Shown one piece after another: positions 22,326 through 33,812 of a DNA stretch of 64,000 nt. Under the pieces are notes generated by a model that saw only the letters and a program-made list of their open reading frames with translations, was not told where the DNA came from and ran no database searches. Numbering within the stretch: the first letter of the stretch is position 1; each line of letters begins with the position of its first letter. The stretch is taken from positions 72,631,092 to 72,695,091 of the forward strand of contig OX578282.1 in assembly GCA_951217055.1 (NCBI GenBank), written 5' to 3'. This stretch comes from Gerris lacustris (lineage: Eukaryota; Arthropoda; Insecta; Hemiptera; Gerridae). Made by a program: the position numbers and the translations under genes.

Positions 22326-22876
22326 TGTTTGCGCCGCTGATAAAACGTACGTTTATCAATACGAGAATAAGAATTTTTGCTCTCGATTCCGTTATATCGA
22401 TTCCTTAGGACGAGAGAAGGGAGGATCGATATATGTCATCAATAAATCGTAAACCGTTAGTTGCATAGCGAACTCAGAGGTGAGAGGTTACGCCAGCTGT
22501 CCCGCACCGCTCTATACATCTTCGTCGAGACTTCGAAAATCTCTCACCAACCCGTATACCTAAGGGCATCCCCCCGATAAGTATAATTTTATTTACATTT
22601 AGTTAGGTACACTTTACATGCACACACACACATTCAGATAGGTTTGTTTTTCCCGCTTTCACAGGTACATGGTTAGGTCACTACACAATTAGTTCCAGAC
22701 TCTGTTACGCCCTGGTATTCGGGATATGTCAGAAGTCAGACGTGCTATCAGGTACTCTACCATGTACATGCCGTATTAGCTTAGCGCCTTTTTCCGTTAA
22801 CTTACCCGTTAAACCTACAGTCCACATAACCAAATTTTTATTCCCGTTCCGTTTAGGGCAGGCTTAAGCCCAACCA
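22326..22876 (+). repeat. 3' LTR of the BEL/Pao element
   Basis: 551 bp, apparently identical to 15661-16211. It is followed by the second CACCT (22877-22881). Confidence 0.95.
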
Positions 22877-22881
22877 CACCT

Positions 22882-23160
22882 GATTTTTACAACAGTACCG
22901 CAGGTACAAGGTTCGTTGTACCTAGTTTCTATAAAATAGTACAACGGATTAAACCATGTACCTGTTTTCTATAAAACAATACCGCGGGTACAACGAAGAG
23001 TGCCATGAATTCGTATCTTACTTTCACTCCTTTAAATGAAACACAATCTTGGCCAAATTATAATTCTCTAAATTTATAAATTAAGAAAATAGAAACTATC
23101 CGTGCCCTTAAAGAGTAACCGAAAGCCCCCGAGAAGATTTCTTTAAAGGGTAGGGACATC
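22882..23160. other. Non-coding flank with short repeated phrases
   Basis: Phrases such as TTTCTATAAAA and CCGC(A/G)GGTACAA recur two or three times at 22890-23000, forming a weak, diverged tandem pattern. No gene is supported. Confidence 0.45.
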
Positions 23161-23316
23161 GTCAGTTAAAATATCGATATCTTGACCTGCATTTACGTTA
23201 GTCAAAATATCGATGTCTTGACCTACATTTACGTTAGTCAAAATATCGATGTCTTGACCTGCATTTACGTTGGTCAAAACATCGATGTCTTGACCTACAT
23301 TTACGTTAGTCAAAAC
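23161..23316 (+). repeat. 36-bp minisatellite, about four copies
   Basis: The unit begins GTCAAAATATCGATGTCTTG and continues ACCTACATTTACGTTA. The first unit is 4 bp longer. The copies differ at one or two bases. Confidence 0.92.
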
Positions 23317-23712
23317 TGATACGTCGACGTCCCAAATCTATACTAATAAATTACTTGTTTTGCCTTTCCGTCACTTTGAAGGTTCCCATATGTCGACCTT
23401 AAGGTCTTTACCCTTGGCCAGCAAATCTGGCAATTTTAAAAAAAAGACGGACCTTGAGTTTATACTGAATGTCATAACGACAAGCAAGTCAAGCTAATAT
23501 TATAATGTTGTATATTTACCACACCAAGTCTCTCCTCCAATTACCTGAAACAAATCGAGAATATAATGTAATATTATCAATATCATAAAATAAACAACAA
23601 CAAATCTGTTGGGCCAAGGGGAAGTTGCCATCGGCCACTGTCAACTGCTATCGGCAACTCCGGCCAAACTTAACTCATAGTATAGCTGATAGCACAGGTG
23701 TTATTATTAAGA
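23317..23712. other. Non-coding, unassigned
   Basis: No gene or shared repeat is recognised. CATCGGCCACTG and CTATCGGCAACTC near 23625-23660 are loosely repeated. Confidence 0.4.
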
Positions 23713-25070
23713 AATAAACAGGTCAAGTGTGTACACAGCGAGGCTCCGTAGACTCGTAGACAACCCTGTATAGTTTAAGTAGTACCCTATTGATGGTGTT
23801 TTTTAAAATGCTAAAAAGCTTACTTTCAACTATTCTATGGGTCTGATATTCTCAAAACACATAAACAAACTTCTGAAAAAAGTATTTTTGGAACGAAGTT
23901 CCTTATGGCACGTTCTAGAGCCCGGGAGTGAACCCGAAAAAAACTACCAAAATCACCGTCACGAAATCACCGTCACGCAAAATCCGTCACGAAATCTACA
24001 GATGACAATAACTTGAGTAAAAGATCACCGAGTTAGATGAAATTTGGTACACATGTTCATTTTACCAATGCCCAGGCTGAGTTCGTCGGAAAACGTTATC
24101 CGCCCAAGCGCTCACGTGCAACGCTCGCGTAAACGTAAGCTTCAAAAGGCGGGAAAAAGTGTTATTAAGGAAGCCTGTTACTTGACTTGTTTTGATTATT
24201 TTTGTTATATATGTCAAAAATGTCACTTTGTTTTGTAAATAAATAAAATATAATCATGTAAAATTTCACCCTGATACAAGCAGAAGCTGTAGAGTAGGGA
24301 AGAGATATATTTTAAATTAATTGGCCGGGTAGGTAGAAAATCAGAAATAGTCCTATTTCAATCCGAACTCCTTTAACAAACATACTCTTTAACTATAAAC
24401 TCATCATGCAGTACATAGCACTGTGATTTTATAATTTATATTTAATGAAAAATGTAAGGAACTTCGTTCCTACCGGGTGTCCCGCGACACCAGACGTATT
24501 TTTTTGCCACTGAATCGGACTACAACCATATAAATACATCGAAGAGACCATAGTTATAAAAAACCGTATTTTGTCAATACAAAATAAAATAATATTTTTT
24601 TTCAAGTTAAGTGGTATCTTTACTTTTGGTCGAAGAATGTAAAGGAATTTTTTCAGATTTTTTGCACTTCACATAAGCGAGATAGAGGGGGGGGGGGGGG
24701 GGGGGGGGCACGTTTCACACCCACTTCAAACTTGCCTACGCTCGCCCTATCAAAGTTATATCCAAAGAATTATATATTTTTGTAATCAGCTCGACGTACC
24801 CTTTCATATGATACCCCTCCCGGTGTCGAAAAAAAAAATATATATATATTTAACCCTTAAGTTTTTTTACCCGAATTTTTTTGAAAAATATTTTTTTTAA
24901 GTCGCTATATTTTTAAAATATGTGGGCAGGTACAAGACATATACATGCTAAATTTCAAAGTGATCGGACGAAAGGTTTAGCCATGAGAGCACGCGAGAGG
25001 ACGGACGGACAGACACACGCAGGAAAATATAAGGGTCTTTGGTTTTGCCTACGGACCCTAAAAATATTAA
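23713..25070 (-). repeat. Dispersed repeat A, copy 2 (reverse), interrupted by repeat B
   Basis: It runs from AATAAACAGGTCAAGTGTG to GCCTACGGACCCTAAAAAT, the reverse of copy 1. The family B element at 23890-24498 sits in its GTATTTTT stretch. The poly-G tract at 24687-24708 (22 bases) matches the poly-C tract of 11 in copy 1. It is non-coding. Confidence 0.8.
23890..24498 (+). repeat. Dispersed repeat B, copy 2, nested in repeat A
   Basis: It starts GGAACGAAGTTCCTTATGG and ends with the GGTGTCCCGCGACACC hairpin. It is about 170 bp shorter than copy 1 through an internal deletion after about 24400. It is flanked by GTATTTTT-type sequence on both sides. The 64-residue frame at 24044-24238 is inside it and is not conserved in the other copies. 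Confidence 0.8.
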
Positions 25071-25869
25071 ATTAAAGAAATTATGGAAGTGGTTATCATA
25101 AAGACAATGTTAGGGAAAAGCAAAGGATTCTACACCACGATATAACACAACCCAGGATTCGGCACATCATCTAGTGGCTCAACAAGACGTGCATAAAACT
25201 TTGTTCACGTTATCATTAAGCTGCGAGTCCGAAATGCAGCGCTGCTGCTCTCATTGATTGCCTAAATAAAATTCCTTAATAAAAATTCTTTTAGGCCTTT
25301 TAATGATGTGGGCTAAATAAATAGTTATTAGATCTTGCAAATTAAAATATGTAGCGTAAAACCAACGTGTAATAAAACAGTAATATTTGAAAGCGTGGCA
25401 AACAAACCCGTACTGTATTAATTGACGGTTAAAAAATGATAATAATAAAAATTTTCACTCTGCCTTGAAACATTAAATAAAAGTATTCACACAATATAGA
25501 ACTTCTAACTGCGTGACGAGTCTAATAACGAAGCGTGTTAATTTAAACAATTAAGAGATTTAATTAAGATATTGTTCAAAGCAAAGAAAACAGGATGTAA
25601 TTTACAGGAAAACAGGACAATGAACCTGCTACACCTTAAGTAGGTTATAAAAAAAAATCCCCTTCAAAACCAATTTCTCCTCTACTTAAATACAGTACAT
25701 TATTTTCCATTACTTTTAGTTTACATTATTTCTTTCAGTAAGCTCGGAAGCAATATTTATTAATATAAAAGTCTGACATAAACTAGTTTTTTTTTAAAAA
25801 TTTACTTGAAAAATATCATTAATTTTTAATACACTTTAATTACATATTATATTTTATTTAATATATTTT
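25071..25869. other. Non-coding, AT-rich, unassigned
   Basis: Only a short fragment resembling the end of repeat D is visible (CAGTAAGCTCGGAAGCAA near 25736). No gene. Confidence 0.4.
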
Positions 25870-26440
25870 TGGTTAAACCGAACGAAAACGACTTATATCG
25901 TTACATTTGTATTTAAATAAATAACATATTAGAATTGTACGATCAAAATCGTTGAAAACGGTCTAGAGACATAATTTTTTGAAAACTTCATAAAAAACTA
26001 GTTGAAAATTTCAATAAAAACTACTCATCTGATTTTATTGAAATTTAGATGATACGTCATAATTGTTGTTCCTAGACCCCGATTTACCAATGGGAGACTG
26101 GGCAATTGCTCAAGGCGGCAATTTCTGGGGGGCTTCCCCATCATTAAAGAAAAAAAATCATTAAATATTACAAAATAGAACGCGAGGAAGTTTTGTGCCA
26201 CACTACTTGAAAGTTTTTTTTTTTGGTCGATTTGGCCTTGGGGTATGTTTTTTCTGACACGTATGCAAAATTTCATCGAAATCGGTCCAGTAATTTAGGC
26301 TCTACGCGTCTACACAGAAACTACTTTTCTGGTCTCGTGGTGGACCTTAAATGTTTGGACCCATCAAAATCTAAAAACTGAATTTGCGCGCCATCACAAT
26401 ACTATGTTTTTATAAATACTACGTATATGAGGGGGTAAAA
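25870..26440 (-). repeat. Dispersed repeat C, copy 4 (reverse, old)
   Basis: A strongly diverged reverse copy is recognised by CCAGTAATTTAGGCTC, GCGCCATCACAATACT and the family order of phrases. It has an unrelated-looking insertion around 26060-26160. There is no coding potential. Confidence 0.6.
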
Positions 26441-27107
26441 AAGGAGTTGATGAGGTAAATGGTTTGAAATGGAGCAGATAGAAGAGGGAGGCGTTACAAC
26501 TCACGTCTGTTTAGTGGCGCCCGACTCGTGTCTCTCAGCCACAGGTGTCCCATAAATTACCTAGTTGTGGTCCCGGCTCCACGTACCCCCCCCCCTCCCC
26601 TCTCCTTTCCAAATATCAACTTCCCAGGGAGCTCACATTCACACTCAACTTGCGTTAATCCCGTGCTAAAATTAACTGCAGCCCCTTGCATTTATGAACC
26701 GTTTCAAGCGAGGGTTTTATACGGCAACATTTAATTGTCCCCCAGTTCAACATTTAAATGAAAACATCCTCCGTTACGTCCTGTCAAACTTTATCTACTT
26801 GTTTTTAGTTTGGATGTCAAGTTTTCAGAGGAGGGGATGTCTCTTTTTGTCAAGTTAGATCTGCTGTAGTAATTGAAATGTACAATATTTCGGTTTGACC
26901 ATGTGTCGCAGGTGTCTTCTCCACGAGTGCAGATGACGCACTGCAACTCTAGGTGGGGCACCCTAGTCTCGACAAATCCCTCCTGTAAGAGCATCCCTAA
27001 GAATAGAGTTGGGTAGAACCCCTTCCTTACAGTTTCAAATAGACAGTGGCACCCCCCAAGGTCCCAGGGAGAATAGCAACTGATTCCCTTGTGTAACTGA
27101 CAAATTC
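26441..27107. other. Non-coding, unassigned
   Basis: A poly-C tract near 26587 and less AT-rich sequence are seen. The open frames at 26528-26734 and 26791-26994 have no recognisable motif. Confidence 0.4.
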
Positions 27108-27175
27108 ACCAATCTAGACCCGTCTCGAACTTGCGACCTCCTGATCTTTAAACCAGCGCCATTGACCACTAGGCC
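27108..27175 (-). repeat. tRNA-like sequence, probable SINE head, cut by the gap
   Basis: Read on the minus strand, it has TAGTGGTCAATGGC (A-box-like), an anticodon-arm-like CTGGTTTAAAGATCAG and a B-box-like AAGTTCGAGAC with roughly tRNA spacing. Its 5' end falls in the N gap. No clean acceptor stem is visible on the available side, so a tRNA-derived SINE or tRNA relic is likelier than a working tRNA. Confidence 0.4.
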
Positions 27176-27375
27176 NNNNNNNNNNNNNNNNNNNNNNNNN
27201 NNNNNNNNNNNNNNNNNNNNNNNNNNNNNNNNNNNNNNNNNNNNNNNNNNNNNNNNNNNNNNNNNNNNNNNNNNNNNNNNNNNNNNNNNNNNNNNNNNNN
27301 NNNNNNNNNNNNNNNNNNNNNNNNNNNNNNNNNNNNNNNNNNNNNNNNNNNNNNNNNNNNNNNNNNNNNNNNNNN
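27176..27375. other. Assembly gap of exactly 200 N
   Basis: A run of exactly 200 N is usually a placeholder of unknown true size. Open frames drawn through it are meaningless. Confidence 0.98.
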
Positions 27376-27524
27376 ATCAGAGTGTGTTTTGAGAATATCA
27401 GACCCTTAGAATTGTTCAAAGTAAGCATTTTAAAAAAACACTGTTTATACACTTTACAGTTAAACACTATATAGTGTGGCATACGGACCCTCGCTATGTG
27501 CTGACTAGCACACACTTGACCTGT
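27376..27524 (+). repeat. Dispersed repeat A, copy 3 (3' part only)
   Basis: It matches the last ~150 bp of copy 1, from ATCAGAGTGTGTTTTGAGAA to CACACTTGACCTGTTT. The rest lies in or beyond the gap. Confidence 0.8.
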
Positions 27525-27531
27525 TTTTTTA

Positions 27532-27921
27532 TTTATAAAATGAATGTTTTGTTAAATGAAGTGGATTAAGACCAAATATTAAATTTCTGTACAACATCTA
27601 AGTGCAGTAATATGCTTTATTAAGGGATAAAATATGTACTAGGGTCATTTGGAGGGGCGGGGGGCAGATGCGTGAGAGAATGCAGTGTTTTGAAATTTCA
27701 CATTTAACCTCTATATAGTCAGCTGCTGTATACTTTTGCTACTTAATTTTCAACTGGATCAAACTCGGCATCAAAAGTTCAACATTTTTTTTTTATTATA
27801 AAAAATTAATACATTTTTTTTATTTTAAATAATAAAGCATATTACTGCACTTAGATGTTGTAGAGAAATTTAATATTCGGTCTTAATACACTTCATTTAA
27901 CTAAACATTAATTTTATAAAT
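27532..27921. repeat. Inverted repeat with ~90-bp arms
   Basis: The left arm (27532-27619) and the right arm (27832-27921) are reverse complements with few mismatches. Shared core: CATCTAAGTGCAGTAATATG and its complement. The spacer is about 210 bp and AT-rich. It is probably a small foldback or MITE; I could not fix the target duplication. Confidence 0.8.
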
Positions 27922-28639
27922 CGAAAATGATCGATTTTCAATTACGTATATCTCGGAAACCGTTAGAATTTTAACAAATATGTATAGATACAATTTTATA
28001 GGAAATTTAATAGGCTTTAATTTTTATTTGAAATCTATTTTTCTAGAGTTCACCGTTTCCGAGATATAATCGAAACCCCCTTTTTTGGGACCTTCTACCC
28101 CCAGGGGCGGGGACTTTTAGTATGTTTACCTCCTAACAAATTCCTGAAGTCAAAAAATATAGCATATTTCATGCACTCTACAAAGTATTTACTGACTGGA
28201 CTAAAATGTGGTTTAGGTAATGTGATAAAATCTCATATAGTTGTTTTACACAAACCGGTCCAGAGCCGGTGTAGGTAAAGCCGAGGCAATCAATATGAGG
28301 CTAAGTATTCAATGCAGGGAGCTGACTGTGAATCACAAGGTTCCACACTAGTGCGTCCAAACAGCAACCCAAACCACTTGTTCCTCTATTCCTTTCAATT
28401 CACCCCCCCTCCTTTTTTTAAATGTTATTTTTAACAGAAATCCTTTCTCTACAGATTGAAAATAAACTAAATGCACTATGACAATTTTTGTAAATAAACG
28501 TAGACATATTTACCTACAAAGCTGACTTGAGAGCATTCTACTTGCCGAAATTCCAACTAACCACATCATTTTTATCGGTTTTTTAAAAAAATCGTAATTT
28601 AAATAAAAAGTTTCATAGTTTTATTTTAAAGATATTGAA
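27922..28639. other. Non-coding, unassigned
   Basis: AT-rich sequence with phrases typical of degenerate interspersed repeats (for example ATATCTCGGAAACCGTT). No gene and no clear second copy. Confidence 0.4.
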
Positions 28640-29240
28640 AAATATTATCTTTTTAGGGTTTCGAGGTCATACTAGAAACCCTTATGCTTTTGGTAGTTCG
28701 TCCGTCCGTCGTATTTTGGAGTATACATCCCGAACTACTGAAGTTACAGATTTGAAATTTGGTATCCAGGTGAAACTTTTTTTTCCCCCAAAAATGAAAA
28801 AATATGGTGATCTTAACCACTCAAAATTTCTGTGATCAGCGATCAATTTTGTAATTTTCAAGTTGGGTATTATTTTAAAGGTATTAAAATTTGGATTACA
28901 AATATATATCGCGTTTTCAAAATTGTTGTCATTTTATCTCCAAAAAAATTAAAATCATTAAAAAAAACAAATGTCTGGCCCATAGCCTAAAAATAAGGCA
29001 AAAATACAAACAATATATAGAGTTCTGTGGTCTGTGGGAGTTGATATAAAAAAGTCAAATTTTAGAAATTTTAGGGGGCTGTGACTATAGAGATCATACA
29101 TTTTTATTTTTTGAAAATATTTTTTTTTTATTTGAAGTTAAGTACCTACCTATCATTTTAAAGGTATTGGAGTTTGTTTCACAAATGTATATCGCGTTTC
29201 CAAAATGGCGGCCATTTTACTCCTAAATGAACCAAATAAG
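28640..29240 (+). repeat. Dispersed repeat E, copy 1
   Basis: It starts at AGGGTTTCGAGGTCATACT and carries GTTCGTCCGTCCGTC. Two sub-repeats end in CAAATATATATCGCG and CAAATGTATATCGCG, each followed by an AAAATTG/AAAATGG...CATTTTA phrase. Related sequence occurs at 33140-33812 and 45485-46500. It is non-coding. Confidence 0.55.
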
Positions 29241-30337
29241 TACATACCTAAGACACTAAAGGATAATAATACTATAGTACATAACTAGATAACTATAGAT
29301 AATATAACTAGTACATCTTGCTTCTCAAAATTGCAATTTTTTGTACACATTTTAATTAAAAAAAAAAAAATAAATAAAAAAAATCAAAGATCAATTGTTG
29401 AATATTTATGACCTAAGAAACTCTACCGGCAAGTACTTGACGGGATTTTTTAATATATCGCAAGTTAAAATGTTAAGTAGGTATATTGAAGATACTGACG
29501 AATGTATACAATTGTCGTTGCCATTGCAGTACTATGTTTCGCCGATAGAGTAGTACATACTTTCTAAATTAAATATAAAATGATATCAGAGTTCCTAGCG
29601 GACCAGATGGTAATGAAAATGGATTAATGTTTCATAATTTCCCACCTTAAGATCCAGCTACTATATCAATTAGAGTATACTAATTTTCTCCACTGCATAG
29701 AAAAACATGGAAATGTCGATAATATGAGGATTCAATTCCAAAACATAAATATATCCATGATTTAATGTTTTTTAATGAAATGGAGAATATGAGCATTTAA
29801 ATTTTAGTCAAATATTTCATAGCTATAAGTATTAAGTATAGAAATGTATATACATATATATTTTCCTAATCAAGTAAATTGTGAATTTGTGAGAAACATT
29901 TAAAGTGCATATTAGGTAATTGTCTCGCGTTTGTTTGTCGGTCTATCATGATTGTTGCGAACTAACACATCTTAGAAAATGCTCGACCGATTTTTATGAA
30001 ATTTGGATGATAGTCACAATTAGCTCATTGTTACCCCCTCATCATTGCATCATTCTGGGCCTACTGAATGGATCTCTGAAAAACTCGATTATTAAATGAG
30101 ATCTTTAATATTATCTTTAATCTTATACTGCACTTTGCATTTGGTTGGACACATACTCCTCCTGAACGGCTGAACCGATCCGCACAACATTCGGCACGGT
30201 CATAGTGACCAACCTCAGGAAGGTATAAATCTGAAATGGTCCAAATTGGTACACAGGGGTACGGAGTACAAAAGTTAATATAGTATATGCCCTTCATGAC
30301 GCATGTCGTCGGAAAGCTCTCTAAGATTATAATTATT
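29241..30337. other. Non-coding with one degenerate repeat phrase
   Basis: Mostly AT-rich. At 29925-30060 it carries the same kind of phrase seen in repeats A-D (ATTTTTATGAAATTTGGATG after a GTTTGTTTGTCGGTC run), so a fragment of a dispersed repeat is present. No gene. Confidence 0.45.
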
Positions 30338-30807
30338 AGCGCCCCATCCACTGTCGTTCTTTCCCGACAAACTTTCCTTTTTCTTAATCACGCGAAAGAA
30401 AGCACGGGACGATTGATAATCATGTCCATTACTATCCACACAACCACTTTCCTGCACACTTTCCTGTGAGACAATCCGCTCATTCCATCCTGCAGGCTTG
30501 TCGTGTGACTACAATCCCTTCGTTGTCCATCCACATGAAATAGCATAATCCTGTTTGTTTTTCAAATTTTAGGCCAGAAGGAAAGAACGCGTGTGGGTGG
30601 TCTCTTTCCTCCCACTTTCCAAGGGAATGTTGTCTCGTCGAGGGAAAGCTTGTCGTATCATACAAACCTAAGGGATTCGTTGCCTAACTGGGATAATCTT
30701 GCAAGATTATAATCCTGCCGTTCTTTCCTCTTGAACCCCATACACTAACACTCTTTCTCGACGGAATCGGCTTTCCTTACGGAAAGAACGACAGTGGATG
30801 GGGCGCT
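30338..30807. mobile_element. 470-bp MITE with 27-bp terminal inverted repeats
   Basis: The ends AGCGCCCCATCCACTGTCGT...TCTTTCC and its complement match perfectly over 27 bp. ATT lies on both sides, giving a possible 3-bp target duplication. The interior is non-coding and includes a small hairpin around 30690-30715. The family is not assigned. Confidence 0.75.
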
Positions 30808-30903
30808 ATTGTTGTTAGTGTTTACTTTTGTCATATTTTCATTTAACAGGGGGGTAATATAGAAAAACAGGAAAAATGCTTTCTAATTAAAAATAACAAA
30901 TAC

Positions 30904-31262
30904 AGTAGAACCTCGGTTACACGACCCTCAATAAAACGACAACCTCAATTACAAGTGCAATTTTCAAATCCCCTTGAGATTGCCATAACACATAATGTTA
31001 AATTAACCTCTATAACGGGACTATTATTATCCAAACAACCTCAATAACACGGATTTTTTCCAATTCACAACATAACTCAGAACCTCTATAACACGTCGTT
31101 TTGAGAAGTCAACCTCTATAACGCTACTCTATACAGGAATGGGTCGACATAGAACAAGTCTAGACTTGAAAACCCGCCCATTAACCTCGATAACACGACT
31201 GATAGCCAAAATAACCTTGATAACAAAACCCTCAACAAAAAGAGCACCTCAATAACAAGACT
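30904..31262 (+). mobile_element. pogo/Tigger-like transposon end with repeated motifs (tentative)
   Basis: It opens with ACAGTAGAACCTCGGTTACA, close to the CAGTAGAACCTCG ends I associate with pogo/Tigger elements. About ten degenerate copies of AACCTC-N-ATAACACGAC follow over 350 bp, as if the terminal binding site had been multiplied. I found neither a transposase frame nor the opposite end. Confidence 0.4.
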
Positions 31263-31321
31263 GTTTCCCTTATCCCCTTGAGACACTTCTTATCGAGGCT
31301 CTTACTTATTACTTTTTTTTT

Positions 31322-31419
31322 ATCCGATTTCAGCTGTTTATTGATAAAAAAAGTTTATTGTTTAAGATTAAAATGCGGTGAGCTATATTGGAAGCAGACA
31401 ACTGCATTGCACACCTAGT
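31322..31419 (+). repeat. Direct repeat, copy 1 (~100 bp)
   Basis: It matches 32196-32297, sharing CCGATTTCAGCTGTTTA, TTTATTGTTTAAGATTAAAA and CAGACAACTGCATTGCAC. It may be part of the preceding pogo-like element. Confidence 0.75.
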
Positions 31420-31597
31420 TATCATTATATTTATAATAAACGTGAGATTGTTTATTCGTTATGCTGTTTTTTGTTTTTGTTTTTAAGAAAACCCGAAAAT
31501 AAAGTAAAAAGACAATCTGGCACAAGGGAGACTATTATTTGGTGTAAGATAAACTTTACAAGGGATATTTTCAAGACTCGTTACTACAGAGACACGA

Positions 31598-31628
<31 letters not shown>

Positions 31629-32195
31629 GTCCCTGCTAATCAGGTGACGACGGTTGGACGATCAAAACACTTTGTACGAGGAAGGTGCGAGAGAACCACC
31701 AGGTTTTCCTTCAAAAGCTTGCAGGATAAAGTCTGAAATAGAGGAACAAGTGAAACCAGGCCACGAGGAAATGAGAGGATTCAGTTTAAAATTTCCTCTG
31801 TCGAAAATGTCCTTATTCTATATTTACTCACCTTAAAAATACAACGTTAAAATATAACTTTAACTGGTTATTATAAGACGCGTGTTTATTCTCTTACAAT
31901 GAGGCATGATCGTGTCGTATCGTGTCACACATGGATTACTTCTTCAGCGTTTCCAGCAAAACAAACTACTGCCTCTAGTTTAAACTTTCTACCCATCTCT
32001 TTCCCATTTTTTTTTTTTAATATCTATATATAACTAGCTGGATACCCGTGCTTCGCTACGGAGTGTTATATTAATTTGATAAGTTTATAAACTACCATCA
32101 AGAAACATTAAAATTATTTTACTATGCGAGAATATCTAGATTCTCTCCCTCCCATTTCTATACCCCCTTCTCTTTGATAAGATAATTTGCAAAGA
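31420..32195. other. Non-coding; poly-C tract and retroelement-like fragment
   Basis: A poly-C run of about 29 bases lies at 31598-31626. At 32033-32075 the phrase ACTAGCTGGATACCCGTGCT plus TCGC resembles a common end of truncated RTE-like elements in arthropods; a reverse relative lies at 48940-48973. No gene is supported. Confidence 0.45.
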
Positions 32196-32297
32196 TCCGA
32201 TTTCAGCTGTTTAATAATAAAATTGTTTATTGTTTAAGATTAAAATGCAGGCTCAGCTCAATATTGCAAGCAGACAACTGCATTGCACTCCTAGTAT
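32196..32297 (+). repeat. Direct repeat, copy 2 (~100 bp)
   Basis: Second copy of 31322-31419 with about 85-90% identity by eye. Confidence 0.75.
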
Positions 32298-33139
32298 AGT
32301 CACAGAACGGTTTAGCTAGACCGGGGTTCGTGACATTATTTGTTCTAAATGATGCGCAGAATGTAGAATTGCCTCCCCAAGTTTATCACTTTTACTGTCA
32401 AGCTACTGTTCTAAATGGAGTTAGTTCCATTCGTCTGGGGATTGTAATTTTTAGTAAAATTGTAAAATCTACCAAATTTCACGTTTCTCTGTTTTTTTTT
32501 GTTAACCGACGGCGTTTAAGTCCCTTCAGGAAAAACTCGGATAAAATAAATGTCGGTAGCTAAAACTTGTTTTTCATTTTCTACGTTGTTATATCTTTCT
32601 AAGCTGCAGAATAATAGAACTAGAAGAGCGTGTCGTTATAAATGTAGCGTGAGCGCAGGTAATAAATCATATGTTTAAAGAGTTTCAGTGACAAGATAAA
32701 GGAAGGAAATGAAACGAACGGCAGAGTGCGGGTCGAGTGTTAGTAGAGGGGGCTCGGTGTGCGCTGCATTAGCTGTATTTCACAGCCTCCCTGGCTTGGG
32801 TTTATATTAAGGGGGGGCGCGGTATGAATTTTAAGCGGGGAGACGGTTGGCAGGGCTTGTTTTTAAGAGCCGAGGTAACGAAGTGCTTCTCGAGCGGTCT
32901 TCAAGGGGAGGGGGGGAGAGGGCCCCCAGGGGGGGGGGGGGGGGGGACACATCCCAAGGAAGGTTTTCAAGTATTTATTCGTATGAAGGGTCAGGGAGAG
33001 AAAAACCACAAACTTGATTTTTTTCATACAAAATATGCGACTTAAGAAAATCCCCTTAAAAATAGATTTTTTTCTGTTTTGACAAGAATAACAGAGCTCA
33101 CTCCTTTATCTAACGCGTTTCAATAAATAAATAGGCTGT
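32298..33139. other. Non-coding; G-rich tract
   Basis: The frames at 32330-32563 and 32824-33045 have no motif and the latter owes its Gly run to poly-G. A G-run of 18 lies at 32929-32946, within a G-rich stretch from about 32905. Confidence 0.45.
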
Positions 33140-33812
33140 GCGTGAAGTCTCACGTAAAAGGGGGGGGGGAATATTGATGTTTTTTGACAAAATTACATGA
33201 AAAATTAAGCAATTTCCACAAGTGTTATATATTTTTGTAATCTACTCTTCAATACCTTTCATTTGATACCCCACGCAAAATTTAAAAAAAAATGTTTCTC
33301 CGTTACAGGAATTAGCTACCATTTTGGATTTCCAGTTAATCTGGTCAAGTTGCTATTCTTATTTCTTCTTTGACCTATCAGAACGCACATTGTTTATATT
33401 TTTAGTAACACCAAAAAAAATGTTTTTTTTTGGGGGGGGGGCACACAAAATGTTGATGCTTTTTGACAAAATGGCACGGAAAATTAAACACTTTTCACAA
33501 GTGTCATATATGTTTGTAATCTACTCTTCAATACCTTTTATTTGATACCCCACTAAAAATTATAAAAAAAAAAAAAATTTCGCGTGACATGAGTTATCCG
33601 GCATTTTGAATTTGAACAGCTGATAATTTTGAATTCGCTATATTTTTCCTGTGTGCGCGTCAAAATGATTTTTAATTCTGGAAAGTTTCATGTTTTTATC
33701 TCTTTTGATTCAAAAGTTATTGGAACCATACAGAGTGACAGACAGACAAACTCAGATACGAAACTATAAGGGTTTCTCTTTTTGGTTTTACAAACGAAAC
33801 CCTAAAATGATA
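33140..33812 (+). repeat. Dispersed repeat E-like, with an internal ~280-bp duplication
   Basis: Two direct sub-repeats (about 33160-33330 and 33435-33610) share poly-G, a TTGATG(T/C)TTTTTGACAAAAT phrase and TAATCTACTCTTCAATACCT. It ends with GACAGACAGACAAACTCAG and AAACCCTAAAATGAT, as do other E-type repeats. Confidence 0.6.

Larger units (their letters stand above)
15661..22876 (+). mobile_element. Complete BEL/Pao LTR retrotransposon (7216 bp)
   Basis: The element has two 551-bp LTRs with TG...CA ends, a tRNA-type primer binding site 8 bp inside the left LTR, one long Gag-Pol frame, and a polypurine tract before the right LTR. It is flanked by CACCT duplications. The two LTRs look identical base for base by eye, which implies a recent insertion. 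No envelope-like frame follows Pol: the 239 bp between the stop codon and the right LTR are T-rich and non-coding. All features expected of an autonomous copy are present. Whether it is expressed cannot be told from the sequence. Confidence 0.95.

Noticed and set aside
27114..27515. 133-codon reverse frame
   Set aside because: It runs through 200 N and is therefore an artefact of the assembly gap.
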